Shown here piece by piece: positions 22,629-30,896 of a DNA stretch of 35,507 nt. The stretch covers positions 1 through 35,507 of the forward strand of contig CADBYZ010000009.1 of assembly GCA_902799075.1 (NCBI GenBank), given 5' to 3'. The position numbers were made by a program, and so were the translations under genes. Positions within the stretch are counted from its first letter, which is position 1, and every line of letters starts with the position of its first letter. This stretch comes from Oscillospiraceae bacterium (GTDB lineage: Bacteria; Bacillota; Clostridia; Oscillospirales; Oscillospiraceae). The notes under the pieces are model-generated. The model was not told the DNA's origin. It searched no databases and saw nothing but the letters and a program-made list of their open reading frames with translations.

Positions 22629-22668
22629 GGCGGCGCCGGGACTTCCTCCTGTTTAACCCGGCGCCGCC
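22629..22668 (+). promoter_or_regulatory. GC-rich hairpin between feoB and the Cys-rich gene
   Basis: A perfect 12-bp stem, GGCGGCGCCGGG (22629-22640) with CCCGGCGCCGCC (22657-22668), 16-base loop. No T-run follows; instead CCTTATAAGG overlaps the next ribosome site. It may protect the feoB mRNA 3' end or lower expression of the last gene rather than terminate. Confidence 0.5.
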
Positions 22669-22688
22669 CCTTATAAGGAGTTGATCCC

Positions 22689-22865
22689 ATGCTGACCTGG
22701 TTATCGGCAAATCTCATCAATATCGTTCTGATCCTGGTGATCGCGCTGGTCGTCACGCTGATCGTGCGCGGCATGATCCGCGACCGCAAGAGCGGCAGGT
22801 CGGGCTGCGGCGGGAACTGCGCCGACTGCGGCGCCTGCCGCGGCTGCGGTACGTGCAGGTCATAG
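22689..22865 (+). CDS. FeoB-associated Cys-rich membrane protein
   Basis: 58 aa, with one membrane helix at residues ~8-27 (NLINIVLILVIALVVTLIV), a short basic linker, then six cysteines at 40, 44, 47, 50, 53 and 56 in a CxxxCxxCxxCxxCxxC array. This is the small protein that closes feo operons in many Firmicutes (family named FeoB-associated Cys-rich membrane protein). Some see it as a FeoC substitute or an iron-binding partner at the membrane; the function is not proven. AAGGAG lies 8 bases upstream. A strong terminator follows. Confidence 0.9.
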   Translation: MLTWLSANLINIVLILVIALVVTLIVRGMIRDRKSGRSGCGGNCADCGACRGCGTCRS

Positions 22866-22872
22866 AAGCACA

Positions 22873-22908
22873 AAACACCCCCTGCGGAATAAACCGCCGG
22901 GGGTGTTT
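22873..22908. terminator. Bidirectional terminator between the feo and tct operons
   Basis: A 15-position stem with one mismatch, AAACACCCCC/TGCGG (22873-22887) against CCGCC/GGGGGTGTTT (22894-22908), loop of six. T-rich on the right and A-rich on the left; it lies between convergent operons. Confidence 0.85.
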
Positions 22909-22928
22909 GCTGTTTTGGGAAGCGATGA

Positions 22929-24482
22929 TCAGTCGTTGTCGATGTCGAGGTCGACCGGCTTCTTGTCGTCGGGATCGACGCCGGTGGCCTCCTCCTCGGC
23001 CTTCTTCTCCAGCTTGTTCATGAAGATCGGGGAGAGGATGCCGACGATGCACAGGGCGATCAGCACCCAGCACACGACGGAGGAGAACAGCACCGAGATA
23101 TTGCCGCGCGAGGTACGCAGCGCGTTTCTGAGACCCTTCTCGCCGATGGGCCCGAGGATCAGGGCCAGGACCACGGCGGCGGTGTTGAGATCGAGCTTTC
23201 GCATCAGATAGCCCAGCACGCCGAAGGAGAGCATCACGACGATGTCCATGATGTTCTTGTGGATGGCGTAGGAGCCCACGAAGCAGAGGACCGTCACGCA
23301 GGGGATCAGGATCGCGTCGGACAGACGGGAGATCTGCGCAAAGCCGCGGCAGCCCAGAAGGCCGATGCCCAGCATGAAGAACTGGACGAGCACGAAGCCC
23401 GCGAAGAAGGTGTAGGTCATCGGGGCGTACTTGCCGAAGAGCTCGGGGCCGGGGGTAAGGCCCTGGATGACGAGGCCGCCCATCAGCACCGCCGTGACGG
23501 ATTCGCCGGGAATACCGAGCGTCAGGGTCGGGATCAGGGAGCCGCCGGTGACGGCGTTGTTGGCCGCCTCCGAGCCCGCCACGCCCTCGATGGAGCCCTT
23601 GCCGAACAGCTCCTTGTGCTTGGAAAACTGCCGGGAGGTGTTGTAGCCCAAAAAGCACGCGATGGACGCGCCCGCGCCCGGCAGGATGCCGATGAGGTTG
23701 CCGATGATCCAGGAGCGCAGGATCGTCGGACGCAGGATCTTGCGCTCCTCGCGGGTCAGGCTCATCTTGTCGGAGAACTTGGTGGCCTGGGCGCGGGCCT
23801 TGATCTTCTTCTCGGCCAGGATGAAGACCTGGGACATGGAGAACAGACCGATGAGCGCGCAGGTGGTGTTGATGCCCTCGGCAAAGTAGGAGCTCGGCAT
23901 GAAGCGCTTGACGCCGGTGATGGGGTCAAGGCCGATGGTGGACAGCAGGAGACCCAGCGCGCCGGACATGAGGCCCTTGATCATGGACTTGGACGACACG
24001 CCCGCGATGATGGTCAGGCCGAAGATGGAAAGCCAGAAGTACTCCGCCGACATGAACTTGAGCGTCAGCTTTGCCAGCAGCGGGGAGAAGAAGTACAGAG
24101 AAACGCAGCTTAAAAGGCCGCCCCAGAAGGAGGCGTAGCAGGCGGTAAAGAGCGCTTTGCCCGCCTTGCCCTTGAGGGTCATCTGGTAGCCCTCGATGGC
24201 GGTGGCCGCCGAGGCCGGGGTGCCGGGGGTGTGGATCAAAATAGCGGAGATGGAGCCGCCGAAGATGGCGCCGCAGTAGATGGCGCCGAGGACGATGAGG
24301 CCGGTCTCGGGCTTCATGGTGAAGGTCATGGGCAGCATGAGCGCCACGCCCATCGCGGCCGAAAGCCCCGGCATGCAGCCGATGATGATGCCCATGGCGA
24401 CGCCGCCCGCCATCATCAGAAGGTTGATGGGAGTCAGGGCATTGAGAAAGCCCGCGCCCATCAGAGATAAGGTATCAAGCAT
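22929..24482 (-). CDS. tctA: Tripartite tricarboxylate transporter, large membrane subunit
   Basis: 517 aa, about eleven to twelve membrane helices. Family phrases are MGIIIGCMPGLSAAMGVALMLPMTF, GAIYCGAIFGGSISAILIHTPGTPASAATAIEGY, and in the second half GILPGAGASIACFLGYN and GSLIPTLTLGIPGESVTAVLMGGL, the inverted-repeat substrate site of TctA. The C-terminus adds an acidic tail of about 25 residues (EEEATGVDPDDKKPVDLD) beyond the usual end. It takes substrate from the TctC binding protein, driven by an ion gradient. Substrate is a carboxylate but which one cannot be read. RBS AGGAGGG, 15 bases behind tctB. Confidence 0.95.
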   Translation of the reverse strand: MLDTLSLMGAGFLNALTPINLLMMAGGVAMGIIIGCMPGLSAAMGVALMLPMTFTMKPETGLIVLGAIYCGAIFGGSISAILIHTPGTPASAATAIEGYQMTLKGKAGKALFTACYASFWGGLLSCVSLYFFSPLLAKLTLKFMSAEYFWLSIFGLTIIAGVSSKSMIKGLMSGALGLLLSTIGLDPITGVKRFMPSSYFAEGINTTCALIGLFSMSQVFILAEKKIKARAQATKFSDKMSLTREERKILRPTILRSWIIGNLIGILPGAGASIACFLGYNTSRQFSKHKELFGKGSIEGVAGSEAANNAVTGGSLIPTLTLGIPGESVTAVLMGGLVIQGLTPGPELFGKYAPMTYTFFAGFVLVQFFMLGIGLLGCRGFAQISRLSDAILIPCVTVLCFVGSYAIHKNIMDIVVMLSFGVLGYLMRKLDLNTAAVVLALILGPIGEKGLRNALRTSRGNISVLFSSVVCWVLIALCIVGILSPIFMNKLEKKAEEEATGVDPDDKKPVDLDIDND

Positions 24483-24497
24483 TTTTCAAGCCCTCCT

Positions 24498-24962
24498 TTA
24501 CTTGCCGAGCGCCTTCATCACGGTGCCCACCGGCAGCTTCACGCCCAGGAACTTCTGGAACGCAAAGTAGATGAGACCCACGATGACGACCACGGTGATC
24601 GCGGTGTAGAGCGGCGGGACCTTCAGGAACATGAGCACCGCCACCATGAACACCACGGTGGAGATATAAAAGCCGAAGAAATGGATGCCCACCAGATACA
24701 GGATGGTGGCCGCCAGGCAGAAGAAGAACTGCCTGGGCTGGAAGCCCGCGAACACCTCATCCACGCCGCTCTCCACACCGTACTTCTTGGCGTTGACCAG
24801 CATCTGCACAAGGTACAGCGTGGTCAGGCCGAACAGCAGAATGATGGTGAAGCGGGGATAGGTCTGGCTCGAAGCCTTGAGCTTCGTCATATGGTAATAG
24901 AAAAAGCCACAGACGGCGTACATGAACAGTACCACGCCTATGTCCGTCTTCTTCATTTTCAA
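24498..24962 (-). CDS. tctB: Tripartite tricarboxylate transporter, small membrane subunit
   Basis: 154 aa with four membrane helices, the TctB layout. TTG 24962 is favoured as start because AGGAGGG lies 8 bases before it; ATG 24956, two codons in, is the alternative. The last helix pair contains FLKVPPLYTAITVVVIVGLIYFAFQKFLGVKLPVG, a typical TctB end. It partners TctA. The gap of 210 bases to tctC is filled by TIR element copy C, which splits the operon without a clear promoter of its own. Confidence 0.9.
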   Translation of the reverse strand: MKMKKTDIGVVLFMYAVCGFFYYHMTKLKASSQTYPRFTIILLFGLTTLYLVQMLVNAKKYGVESGVDEVFAGFQPRQFFFCLAATILYLVGIHFFGFYISTVVFMVAVLMFLKVPPLYTAITVVVIVGLIYFAFQKFLGVKLPVGTVMKALGK

Positions 24963-24998
24963 GGGACAATCCCTCCTTTATAGCTCTCTCTTCTCACT

Positions 24999-25150
24999 GT
25001 AGGGGCCGACGCTTATCACGCGGCCCGGCAGCTAAAACGGAAATTATACATCAATCCCCGGCGAAACCGTGTCAGTGTTTGCGTTTTCGCCGGGGATTTT
25101 TCATTGCGTCAATATGTATCGTGCGGGCCGCCGAGGGCGTCGGCCCCTAC
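24999..25150. repeat. TIR element copy C (GTAGGGGC-family) inside the tct operon, with nested hairpin
   Basis: Outer arms begin GTAGGGGCCGACGC (24999 on) and end GCGTCGGCCCCTAC (to 25150); the inner part of the left arm differs from the right arm. The interior has the hairpin ATCCCCGGCGAAA (25054-25066) with TTTCGCCGGGGAT (25085-25097), followed by T residues on the plus strand. Since tct genes are transcribed leftward, the T-run lies on the wrong side to stop them fully. Confidence 0.8.
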
Positions 25151-25172
25151 GATATTCTCTCCAGGAATCAGC

Positions 25173-26141
25173 TTAGTAATCGTACCAGAAGCCCTCGGCG
25201 AGGCCTTCGGCGAAGGTCTGCTGCTGCTTGATGAGCTCGCCGGTCGCGGCGGCATCCTTGAAATCGGTGGCCATGCCGGCCTGCTCGGCAGCGGCGATGT
25301 AGTCGGGATCTTCCATGGCGGCCTTGAAGGCAGCCTCATAGAACTTGACCACGTCCTCGCTCACACCGGCGGGGGCCACGATGCAGCGGGAGGAGCCCAG
25401 CCAATCGGGGTAGTAGCCCAGCTCACCGAGGGTGGGAACGTCGGGCAGCTCGGGCAGACGCTCGGGATTGAACACGCCGAGGATCTTGTACTCGCTCTCC
25501 TGGCCGGCGATGTCGGCGAGCTTGACGACCGCGAAGTCGGCCTCAGCGCCGCGCAGGCTGAGAAGCTGGTCGGCAGTGCCTCCCTGGGGGATGTCGATGT
25601 ACATGAACTCGGCGGAGTTGGCAAAGGCCTGGGCGCCGATGTGGTTGGATGCCTGCGGGCCGTTGGTGGAGGCCTTCAGCTCGTCCTTGCCGCCCTGGTT
25701 GGCCTTGCCGTACTCAACCAGCGCCTTGAGGTCGGGGAAGCGGTCGTCGGATGCGCGGACGATGACGATGGAGGTCTCGGTCACGTGGTTGCAGATGGGG
25801 GCGAAGCTTTCAACGGTGTAGGTGCCCATCTCGTTGACGATGGAGCTGGAGAAGTTGGGGAGGTTGATGAAGCCGATGGTCTGGCCGTCCTTGTCGGCGT
25901 CGGCGAGCTGAGACCAGCCGATGGAGCCGGAGCCGCCCTCGACGTTCTCGATGACGATGGTCTGGCCGACGTACTTCTCGGCGTACTTGGCGAGGATACG
26001 GGCGGTGTTGTCGGTGCCGGAGCCTGCCTTGTAGGACACGATCATCGTTACCGGGCCGGTGGGCGCGAAGTCCGCGTATGCGGAGGCCGTCAGCGCAAAG
26101 ATCATGCACAGGACGAGCGCGAGGGCAAAGATTTTTTTCAT
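25173..26141 (-). CDS. tctC: Tripartite tricarboxylate transporter substrate-binding protein
   Basis: 322 aa with an N-terminal signal peptide (KK, hydrophobic core, then TASAYA as a likely signal peptidase I site near residue 23). Mature part has the TctC/Bug fold phrases: GPVTMIVSYKAGSGTDNTARILAKY at the N-terminal ligand loop, TIVIENVEGGSGSIGWSQLA, and ERLPELPDVPTLGELGY. It captures a carboxylate outside the membrane. No lipobox cysteine is seen at the cleavage region, so in a Gram-positive-type cell the protein would need another way to stay near the membrane. AAGGAGG upstream of ATG 26141; own promoter upstream. Confidence 0.93.
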   Translation of the reverse strand: MKKIFALALVLCMIFALTASAYADFAPTGPVTMIVSYKAGSGTDNTARILAKYAEKYVGQTIVIENVEGGSGSIGWSQLADADKDGQTIGFINLPNFSSSIVNEMGTYTVESFAPICNHVTETSIVIVRASDDRFPDLKALVEYGKANQGGKDELKASTNGPQASNHIGAQAFANSAEFMYIDIPQGGTADQLLSLRGAEADFAVVKLADIAGQESEYKILGVFNPERLPELPDVPTLGELGYYPDWLGSSRCIVAPAGVSEDVVKFYEAAFKAAMEDPDYIAAAEQAGMATDFKDAAATGELIKQQQTFAEGLAEGFWYDY

Positions 26142-26232
26142 GGGTTTTCCTCCTTTTTCATAATGCCGGACGTGGGAAAGCGCGTCCGTTTTCCGTCACG
26201 GAGTTTCTCTCTGTCTCCGATTTACAGGAATT

Positions 26233-26261
26233 ACTATACCATGATTGTTTAAACTTTACAA
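26233..26261 (-). promoter_or_regulatory. tctCBA operon promoter
   Basis: Minus strand: TTGTAA (26261-26256), 17-base spacer, TATAGT (26238-26233). The leader is about 85 bases. No sigma-54 site is evident. The rest of the 275-base gap to the lipoprotein gene is AT-rich and holds that gene's terminator. Confidence 0.7.
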
Positions 26262-26369
26262 GCGTTATTTCTAATAGACTGCCAAGAAACTGACGATGTT
26301 TTTGGTAATATTCTACAAATATCTGCGTAATTATTGTTGATTATCTCCAGATATTCAGGCAATCGAAAA

Positions 26370-26402
26370 AGGAAAGACCTCCACGGCAAACGCCGCAGAG
26401 GC
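26370..26402 (-). terminator. Terminator of the lipoprotein gene
   Basis: Stem of 11 pairs with G-U pairs, 26377-26387 with 26392-26402, loop of four, followed on the minus strand by CTTTCCTTTTT. It starts 14 bases after the stop codon. Confidence 0.65.
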
Positions 26403-26416
26403 CCATAATATCAGGC

Positions 26417-27754
26417 TTACTTTTTCTCCGCTTTCCCGTGCCCGCCCGGCAGGCCGTGCGGATGCTCCGCCGCGACCGCAGGCGTATGTTCCACAGGACT
26501 GCCCTCGCTTGCGCTGCCCTCGACATACACCTCGCCGTCCACGTTGAGGGTATGGCCGTTTAAGTCGATGCTGTCCGCGTCGCACTTGAGGCTTCTGACA
26601 TGCGAGTCCCCGGTCAGGACCCATCTGGCCCCGTCGGTGAGCTCCACGTAAACCTCGCCCTCATCCGCGGGATTGACCGCGCCGGTGAGCACGCTGCCGT
26701 CCCAGAGGTGCAGGTTCAGCGTGGACAGGGAGTCAACAAGCAGATCGCCCTCCAGGGTCTGGGCCGCGGTATAGAGCTCGACGTGTCCGCCGTTTGCCCC
26801 TTCCCTGCCCCAGCCCGCGGCGGCTGCGCGGAGGAAGACGCCGTCGGGATCGTCGTTTACGATCCGGGCAGCGGTGAGCTGGATGACGGCGCGGGTGTTA
26901 TTGACAAAGAAAATATCACCGTTCAGGTTCGTGATGCTGCCGCCGCGCATGGTGAAGGAGGCCTCTCCCTCATCCGCGTCGCCGGACATGGACTGGTAGA
27001 GCATGACCGCCTGATACCACGGGGACTTTCCGCTGTTCTTCTGTGTATTGGCGGCGGTGAGCGCGACGTTTTCCAGCGTCACGCTGTTTTTCCCCTCCAC
27101 CACCACGCCCTGGGAGGCCGTGGTGCTCAGCTCGGCGTCGGTGACGGTAATGTCGGCTGTGGAGTAGACGGCGGGCGAGCCGACCCCGGCGGTGTCATAA
27201 GTGCCGCCCGTGACAGTCACGGTGCCGCCGCCCCGGTCGGAGCGGATGGCGGCGGAGGATCTGCCCGTCGTGTGGACCACCACGTTGTTGGCGTTCATGG
27301 TTCCGCCGCCTGTGGTCATGAGGCCGCCGGAGCAGTCGCCGCTCGTCACGACGGTGGAGTCCGCAATATGCACGGCGGTGTCCTCGCCGCAGCTGAACAC
27401 GGCGTTCGCGTGCTTGCCGTCGGTCATGACCGAGACCTCGCGCAGCGTAAGCGCCGCGCCGTTTTCGGCAAGGACGGCGGCGTTTTCGCCGTAGAAGTCC
27501 GCCTCGTCCCCCTCGGCATCGCCCGTCTTGGTGACGGTGATGTTGGAGTAAAAGGCCGTCTCCCCGTCGGCCGTGATGGCGTGGCCGCCGTCTGTTCTGT
27601 CTACGAGGCTTTCGCCGGCGGTGGGTGCGGGACTGTAAAGAGCCGGCACAGGCGACAGATCCGCCGCCTGGGCGGCGGTGCAGCCGGTGAGTCCCCGGTC
27701 TGCCAGCAATAAAAGCGCCGCGATGAGCGCGCATGATTTTGTGTTGAGTTTCAT
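26417..27754 (-). CDS. Secreted lipoprotein with beta-helix-like repeats
   Basis: 445 aa from ATG 27754, chosen for GGAGGGA 7 bases upstream; longer frames run into the intergenic region. Lipoprotein signal: LLLLADRGLTGC with lipobox cysteine at C25. The mature part is a string of short beta strands separated by Asn/Gly/Thr turns (e.g. DITVTDAELSTTASQGVVVEG, GTVTVTGGTYDTAGVGSPAVYS), as in right-handed parallel beta-helix proteins. There is no visible pectate-lyase or glycosidase active site. The C-terminal ~25 residues are His/Pro/Gly-rich (EHPHGLPGGHGKAEKK), possibly metal-binding. Could be an adhesin or carbohydrate-binding surface protein. Not recognised as a named family. Confidence 0.75.
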   Translation of the reverse strand: MKLNTKSCALIAALLLLADRGLTGCTAAQAADLSPVPALYSPAPTAGESLVDRTDGGHAITADGETAFYSNITVTKTGDAEGDEADFYGENAAVLAENGAALTLREVSVMTDGKHANAVFSCGEDTAVHIADSTVVTSGDCSGGLMTTGGGTMNANNVVVHTTGRSSAAIRSDRGGGTVTVTGGTYDTAGVGSPAVYSTADITVTDAELSTTASQGVVVEGKNSVTLENVALTAANTQKNSGKSPWYQAVMLYQSMSGDADEGEASFTMRGGSITNLNGDIFFVNNTRAVIQLTAARIVNDDPDGVFLRAAAAGWGREGANGGHVELYTAAQTLEGDLLVDSLSTLNLHLWDGSVLTGAVNPADEGEVYVELTDGARWVLTGDSHVRSLKCDADSIDLNGHTLNVDGEVYVEGSASEGSPVEHTPAVAAEHPHGLPGGHGKAEKK

Positions 27755-27978
27755 GAGGCGGTCCCTCCTTCTCGGTTTGCGATCATAAGCCTTGACGCTG
27801 CACGCTTTCTGAATGTTCCCGGCATTCACACAATGTTTACAAGTTTTGGGGGAACCGGCATTTTTATCCGGAGAAGGGATTTCCCGCATCCGGCTGTAAC
27901 GCTCCGAATCCGTCTTTCCGTGAGCCCGCGTCCCGGTATTTGTCAGAACACCTGTCGAAACCGGATTTGCGCTCCGCC

Positions 27979-28007
27979 TTGCGCTTTTCAGCCCGGCGTG
28001 ATACAAT
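27979..28007 (+). promoter_or_regulatory. Promoter of the ycxB-like/alr/ddl/yvcK cluster
   Basis: TTGCGC (27979-27984), 17-base spacer, TACAAT (28002-28007), about 40 bases before the first ATG. The remainder of the 27755-28047 gap shows nothing else I can name. Confidence 0.65.
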
Positions 28008-28047
28008 ACGTCCAAAATATGTCCGATGCTTGGAAAGGAGGCGCGGT

Positions 28048-28626
28048 ATGGAGACATTCGAGGTGGAAATGCGCCACGACAGGCAGTCGCTGACCGCGCT
28101 GTCCCACATGCAGTACGATCTGTTCTGCCAGCGCAACCGCATGGCACGCGGCTTTTTGAGCCTGCTGCTGATCGTGATCGCCATCTTCTACGGCGGCGGC
28201 AGCTGGTGGAGCCTGCTTATCATCGCCTATGCCTGCTATCTGACCACCAGCACCTACGCCGCCTCCAACCGCACGGCCAGGCGTATTGCCGATCAGCTTG
28301 AGCAGGCGGGCCAGCCCCTGCCCGCGTCGCGCTATATCTTTGAAAAGAACAAAATGCGCATCATCGACCTCAACAGCGGCGAGGAGCTTGAGCCCATGGC
28401 CTACGGCGATGTCTTCGGGCTGGGTGAGGACCGGGACGCGCTGTATCTCTTCCGCAGCCAGTACGGCGGCTACCGTGTGCCGAAGGAGGCTCTGGGAGAG
28501 CGGCAGGATGCTTTCCGCCGCTTTATACAGAACAAGACCGGCAAGCTTTTCATCCGCCGCCTCACGCCCCTCAACCGGGTACGCAGCTGGCTGCACGCGC
28601 GCGAAAGTGAGCCGACACATCTTTGA
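28048..28626 (+). CDS. YcxB-like membrane protein
   Basis: 192 aa from ATG 28048 with AAAGGAGG 7 bases upstream. Two membrane helices occupy about residues 32-65 (GFLSLLLIVIAIFYGGGSWWSLLIIAYACYL). The soluble C-terminal part (residues ~100-165) has the YcxB-like domain pattern: ISKNKMRIIDLNSGEE-like strand, MAYGDVFGLGEDRDALYLF, and GYRVPKEAL. Such proteins are membrane-anchored with a PH-like domain facing the cytosol; function is unknown. Genes of this type often stand near other envelope genes; here alr follows after 36 bases. Confidence 0.75.
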   Translation: METFEVEMRHDRQSLTALSHMQYDLFCQRNRMARGFLSLLLIVIAIFYGGGSWWSLLIIAYACYLTTSTYAASNRTARRIADQLEQAGQPLPASRYIFEKNKMRIIDLNSGEELEPMAYGDVFGLGEDRDALYLFRSQYGGYRVPKEALGERQDAFRRFIQNKTGKLFIRRLTPLNRVRSWLHARESEPTHL

Positions 28627-28662
28627 CTGTTTTCTTGCATAGTATAGGAAAAGAGTGATTTT

Positions 28663-29799
28663 ATGAAAATCCCCGACAAACGCTGCTGGGCCGAGGTAAG
28701 CCCGGAAAACCTGCTGCACAACTATCACGTCCTCCGCTCATCGCTGCCCGGGGGCTGCCGCTTTCTGGGCGTGGTGAAGGCCGACGCCTACGGCCACGGC
28801 GCGCTGGAGACGGCGCGTCTGCTGGAAAAGGCGGGCGCGGACTATCTCGCGGTGGCCTGCCTTGACGAGGCGCTGGAGCTCAGAGAGGGCGGCGTCACCA
28901 TGCCGGTCCTGATCCTGGGCCACACCGATGCCCGGTACACGGCGCTGCTGATCGGAAACGACATCACCCAGGCCGTCACGGGCCTGAAGGAGGCGGAGGC
29001 CTTCTCCGCCGCGGCACAGAGCTTCGGCGGCACCCTGCGGGTCCATATGGCGGCGGACACCGGCATGTCCCGTCTCGGCTTTCTCTGCACGGGCGCGGAG
29101 CTTGAGCGGGGCGCAGCCCAGCTTGCGCGCGCCTGCCGGCTCCCCGGCCTTGACGCCGAGGGCATCTTTACCCATTTTGCCGTCTCCGACGAGCCGGGCG
29201 AGGAAAACGAGCGCTACACCCGCGAACAGTTTCGCCTTTTCACCGAGGCGATTGCAAGGGTCGAGGCCGCGGGCTTTCGCTTCCGGCTCCGCCACTGCGC
29301 CAATTCCGGGGCGGTGCTGCACTGCCTGCCGGAGACGGCGCTGGACATGGTGCGCCCCGGCCTGCTGCTCTACGGCTATGGGGACGACGCGGGCAAGCTT
29401 GGCCTGCGGCCCTGCATGCGTCTCAAGACCCGGGTGCTCACCGTCAAGACCTACGGCCCCGGCACCACCGTCAGCTACGGGCGGCGCTACACCACAGCAC
29501 GCGAAACGCGCATGGGCGTACTCGGCATCGGCTATGCCGACGGCCTGCCGCGCCTGTGCTCCAACCATTTCTCCGTCGCCTTCCCCGGCGGCACGGCGCC
29601 CCAGCGCGGCAGCATCTGCATGGACATGTGCATGGTCGATCTCAGCGATCTGCCGGACGTGCAGCCCGGCGATGAGGCGGAGATCTTCGGTCCCGGCGCC
29701 GACCTGAACGTCCTCTCCCGCGCGGCGCAGACCATCCCCTATGAGCTTCTGTGCAGTGTATCCAAGCGCGTGCCGCGGGTTTGGAAAAACTTTGATTAA
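28663..29799 (+). CDS. alr: Alanine racemase
   Basis: 378 aa PLP enzyme, interconverting L- and D-alanine for peptidoglycan. The PLP lysine is K39 in VVKADAYGHG, at the same number as in the Geobacillus enzyme. The second catalytic base is Y272 in TVSYGRRY. Further motifs are MAADTGMSRLGF, the RxGxxLYG strand (VRPGLLLYGYG), GIGYADGLPR and GSICMDMCM. Length is normal. The ribosome site (AAGAGTGA) is modest. ddl follows 24 bases downstream, so D-Ala is made and joined within one operon. Confidence 0.96.
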   Translation: MKIPDKRCWAEVSPENLLHNYHVLRSSLPGGCRFLGVVKADAYGHGALETARLLEKAGADYLAVACLDEALELREGGVTMPVLILGHTDARYTALLIGNDITQAVTGLKEAEAFSAAAQSFGGTLRVHMAADTGMSRLGFLCTGAELERGAAQLARACRLPGLDAEGIFTHFAVSDEPGEENERYTREQFRLFTEAIARVEAAGFRFRLRHCANSGAVLHCLPETALDMVRPGLLLYGYGDDAGKLGLRPCMRLKTRVLTVKTYGPGTTVSYGRRYTTARETRMGVLGIGYADGLPRLCSNHFSVAFPGGTAPQRGSICMDMCMVDLSDLPDVQPGDEAEIFGPGADLNVLSRAAQTIPYELLCSVSKRVPRVWKNFD

Positions 29800-29823
29800 G
29801 GCTTGAAAGGAATCGTTTCCTGC

Positions 29824-30891
29824 ATGAAAATTGTTGTATTGGGCGGCGGTGTCAGCACCGAGCGCCATGTCTCCCTGGTCACGGGCACCGCGGTGTGCAA
29901 GGCCCTGCGTTCTCTCGGCCACAAGGCCGTTTTTGTGGACCTGTACATGGGCCTTGAGGATTATGACGGAGAGCTTGCCGACGCCTTTGACGCGCCCGAC
30001 GGCTTTGTCGGCCAGGTCGCTATCGGCAAGACCGCGCCGGATCTCAAAGCGGTGAAGGCCGCGCGGAAAATGCAGGGCCCCAGCCGCATCGGCAAAAACG
30101 TGCTGGAGCTTTGCAGACTCTCCGACTGCGTCTTCCTCGGCCTGCACGGGGCCGACGGCGAGGACGGCAAGATCCAGGCTGCGCTCGACCTGCTGGGTGT
30201 CCCCTACACCGGCTCCGGCCCCCTTGCCAGCGCCATGGCCATGGACAAGGCGGTGGCCAAGCGCATCATGGAGAGTGCCGGTATCCGTACACCCGCGTGG
30301 CGGGAGCTGAGCTATACCGAGGCGGATATCCCGCGCCTTCTCGACGAGCTGCCCGTCCCCTGCGCAATGAAGGTGGTAAACGGCGGTTCGTCCATCGGCG
30401 TTGCCCTGCCGGACACCCGCGAGGAGCTGGAAAAAGCCCTGCATGAGCTGTGCGCCTTCCGCACCCGCGTCATCGTGGAAGAAAAGATCCGGGGCCGGGA
30501 GATCACCCAGCCCATTATAAACGACCACTATACCCCCGCCATCGAGATCGTCCCGCCCGAGGGGACCTACTTTGACTATGTCGCCAAGTACCAGAGCGGG
30601 GCCGAGGGCGCGCGGGAGATCTGCCCGGCCCGTATTACCCAGGCCGAGCAGAAGGCCATCGGCGAGGCGGCGCTGAAATTTCACAAGGCGCTGGGTCTCT
30701 CGGTCTATTCCCGGGTGGACTTCATCCTCGACGGCGAAGGCCGCCCCTGGTGTCTGGAGGTCAACACTCTGCCCGGCATGACGCCCGCCTCCCTCATCCC
30801 CAAAGCCGCGGCGGCGGAGGGCATGAGCTATGCCGAGCTCTGTGAACAGATCTTGCTGCTGTCCCTTGAGCAGCGCAAAAAGGAAGCCTGA
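29824..30891 (+). CDS. ddl: D-alanine--D-alanine ligase
   Basis: 355 aa ATP-grasp enzyme that joins two D-Ala for the cell-wall precursor. ATG 29824 is chosen over TTG 29803 because homologues begin MKIVVLGGGVSTER. Motifs: GGGVSTERHVSL, VFLGLHGADGEDGKIQAALDLLGVPYTGSG, MKVVNGGSSIGV, and the C-terminal YSRVDFILDGEGRPWCLEVNTLPGMTPASL with metal-binding Asp, Glu and Asn. The omega-loop reads FDYVAKYQSG. The Tyr after Lys is as in D-Ala-D-Ala ligases, whereas D-lactate ligases such as VanA have His, so ordinary vancomycin-sensitive precursors are expected. It ends 5 bases before the next gene. Confidence 0.96.
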   Translation: MKIVVLGGGVSTERHVSLVTGTAVCKALRSLGHKAVFVDLYMGLEDYDGELADAFDAPDGFVGQVAIGKTAPDLKAVKAARKMQGPSRIGKNVLELCRLSDCVFLGLHGADGEDGKIQAALDLLGVPYTGSGPLASAMAMDKAVAKRIMESAGIRTPAWRELSYTEADIPRLLDELPVPCAMKVVNGGSSIGVALPDTREELEKALHELCAFRTRVIVEEKIRGREITQPIINDHYTPAIEIVPPEGTYFDYVAKYQSGAEGAREICPARITQAEQKAIGEAALKFHKALGLSVYSRVDFILDGEGRPWCLEVNTLPGMTPASLIPKAAAAEGMSYAELCEQILLLSLEQRKKEA

Positions 30892-30896
30892 TTCCC

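Noticed and set aside
28738-30684. A 648-codon open frame on the minus strand opposite alr and ddl
   Set aside because: Spans two real genes with clear active-site motifs; product is rich in Gly, Ala, Arg and has no domain pattern.
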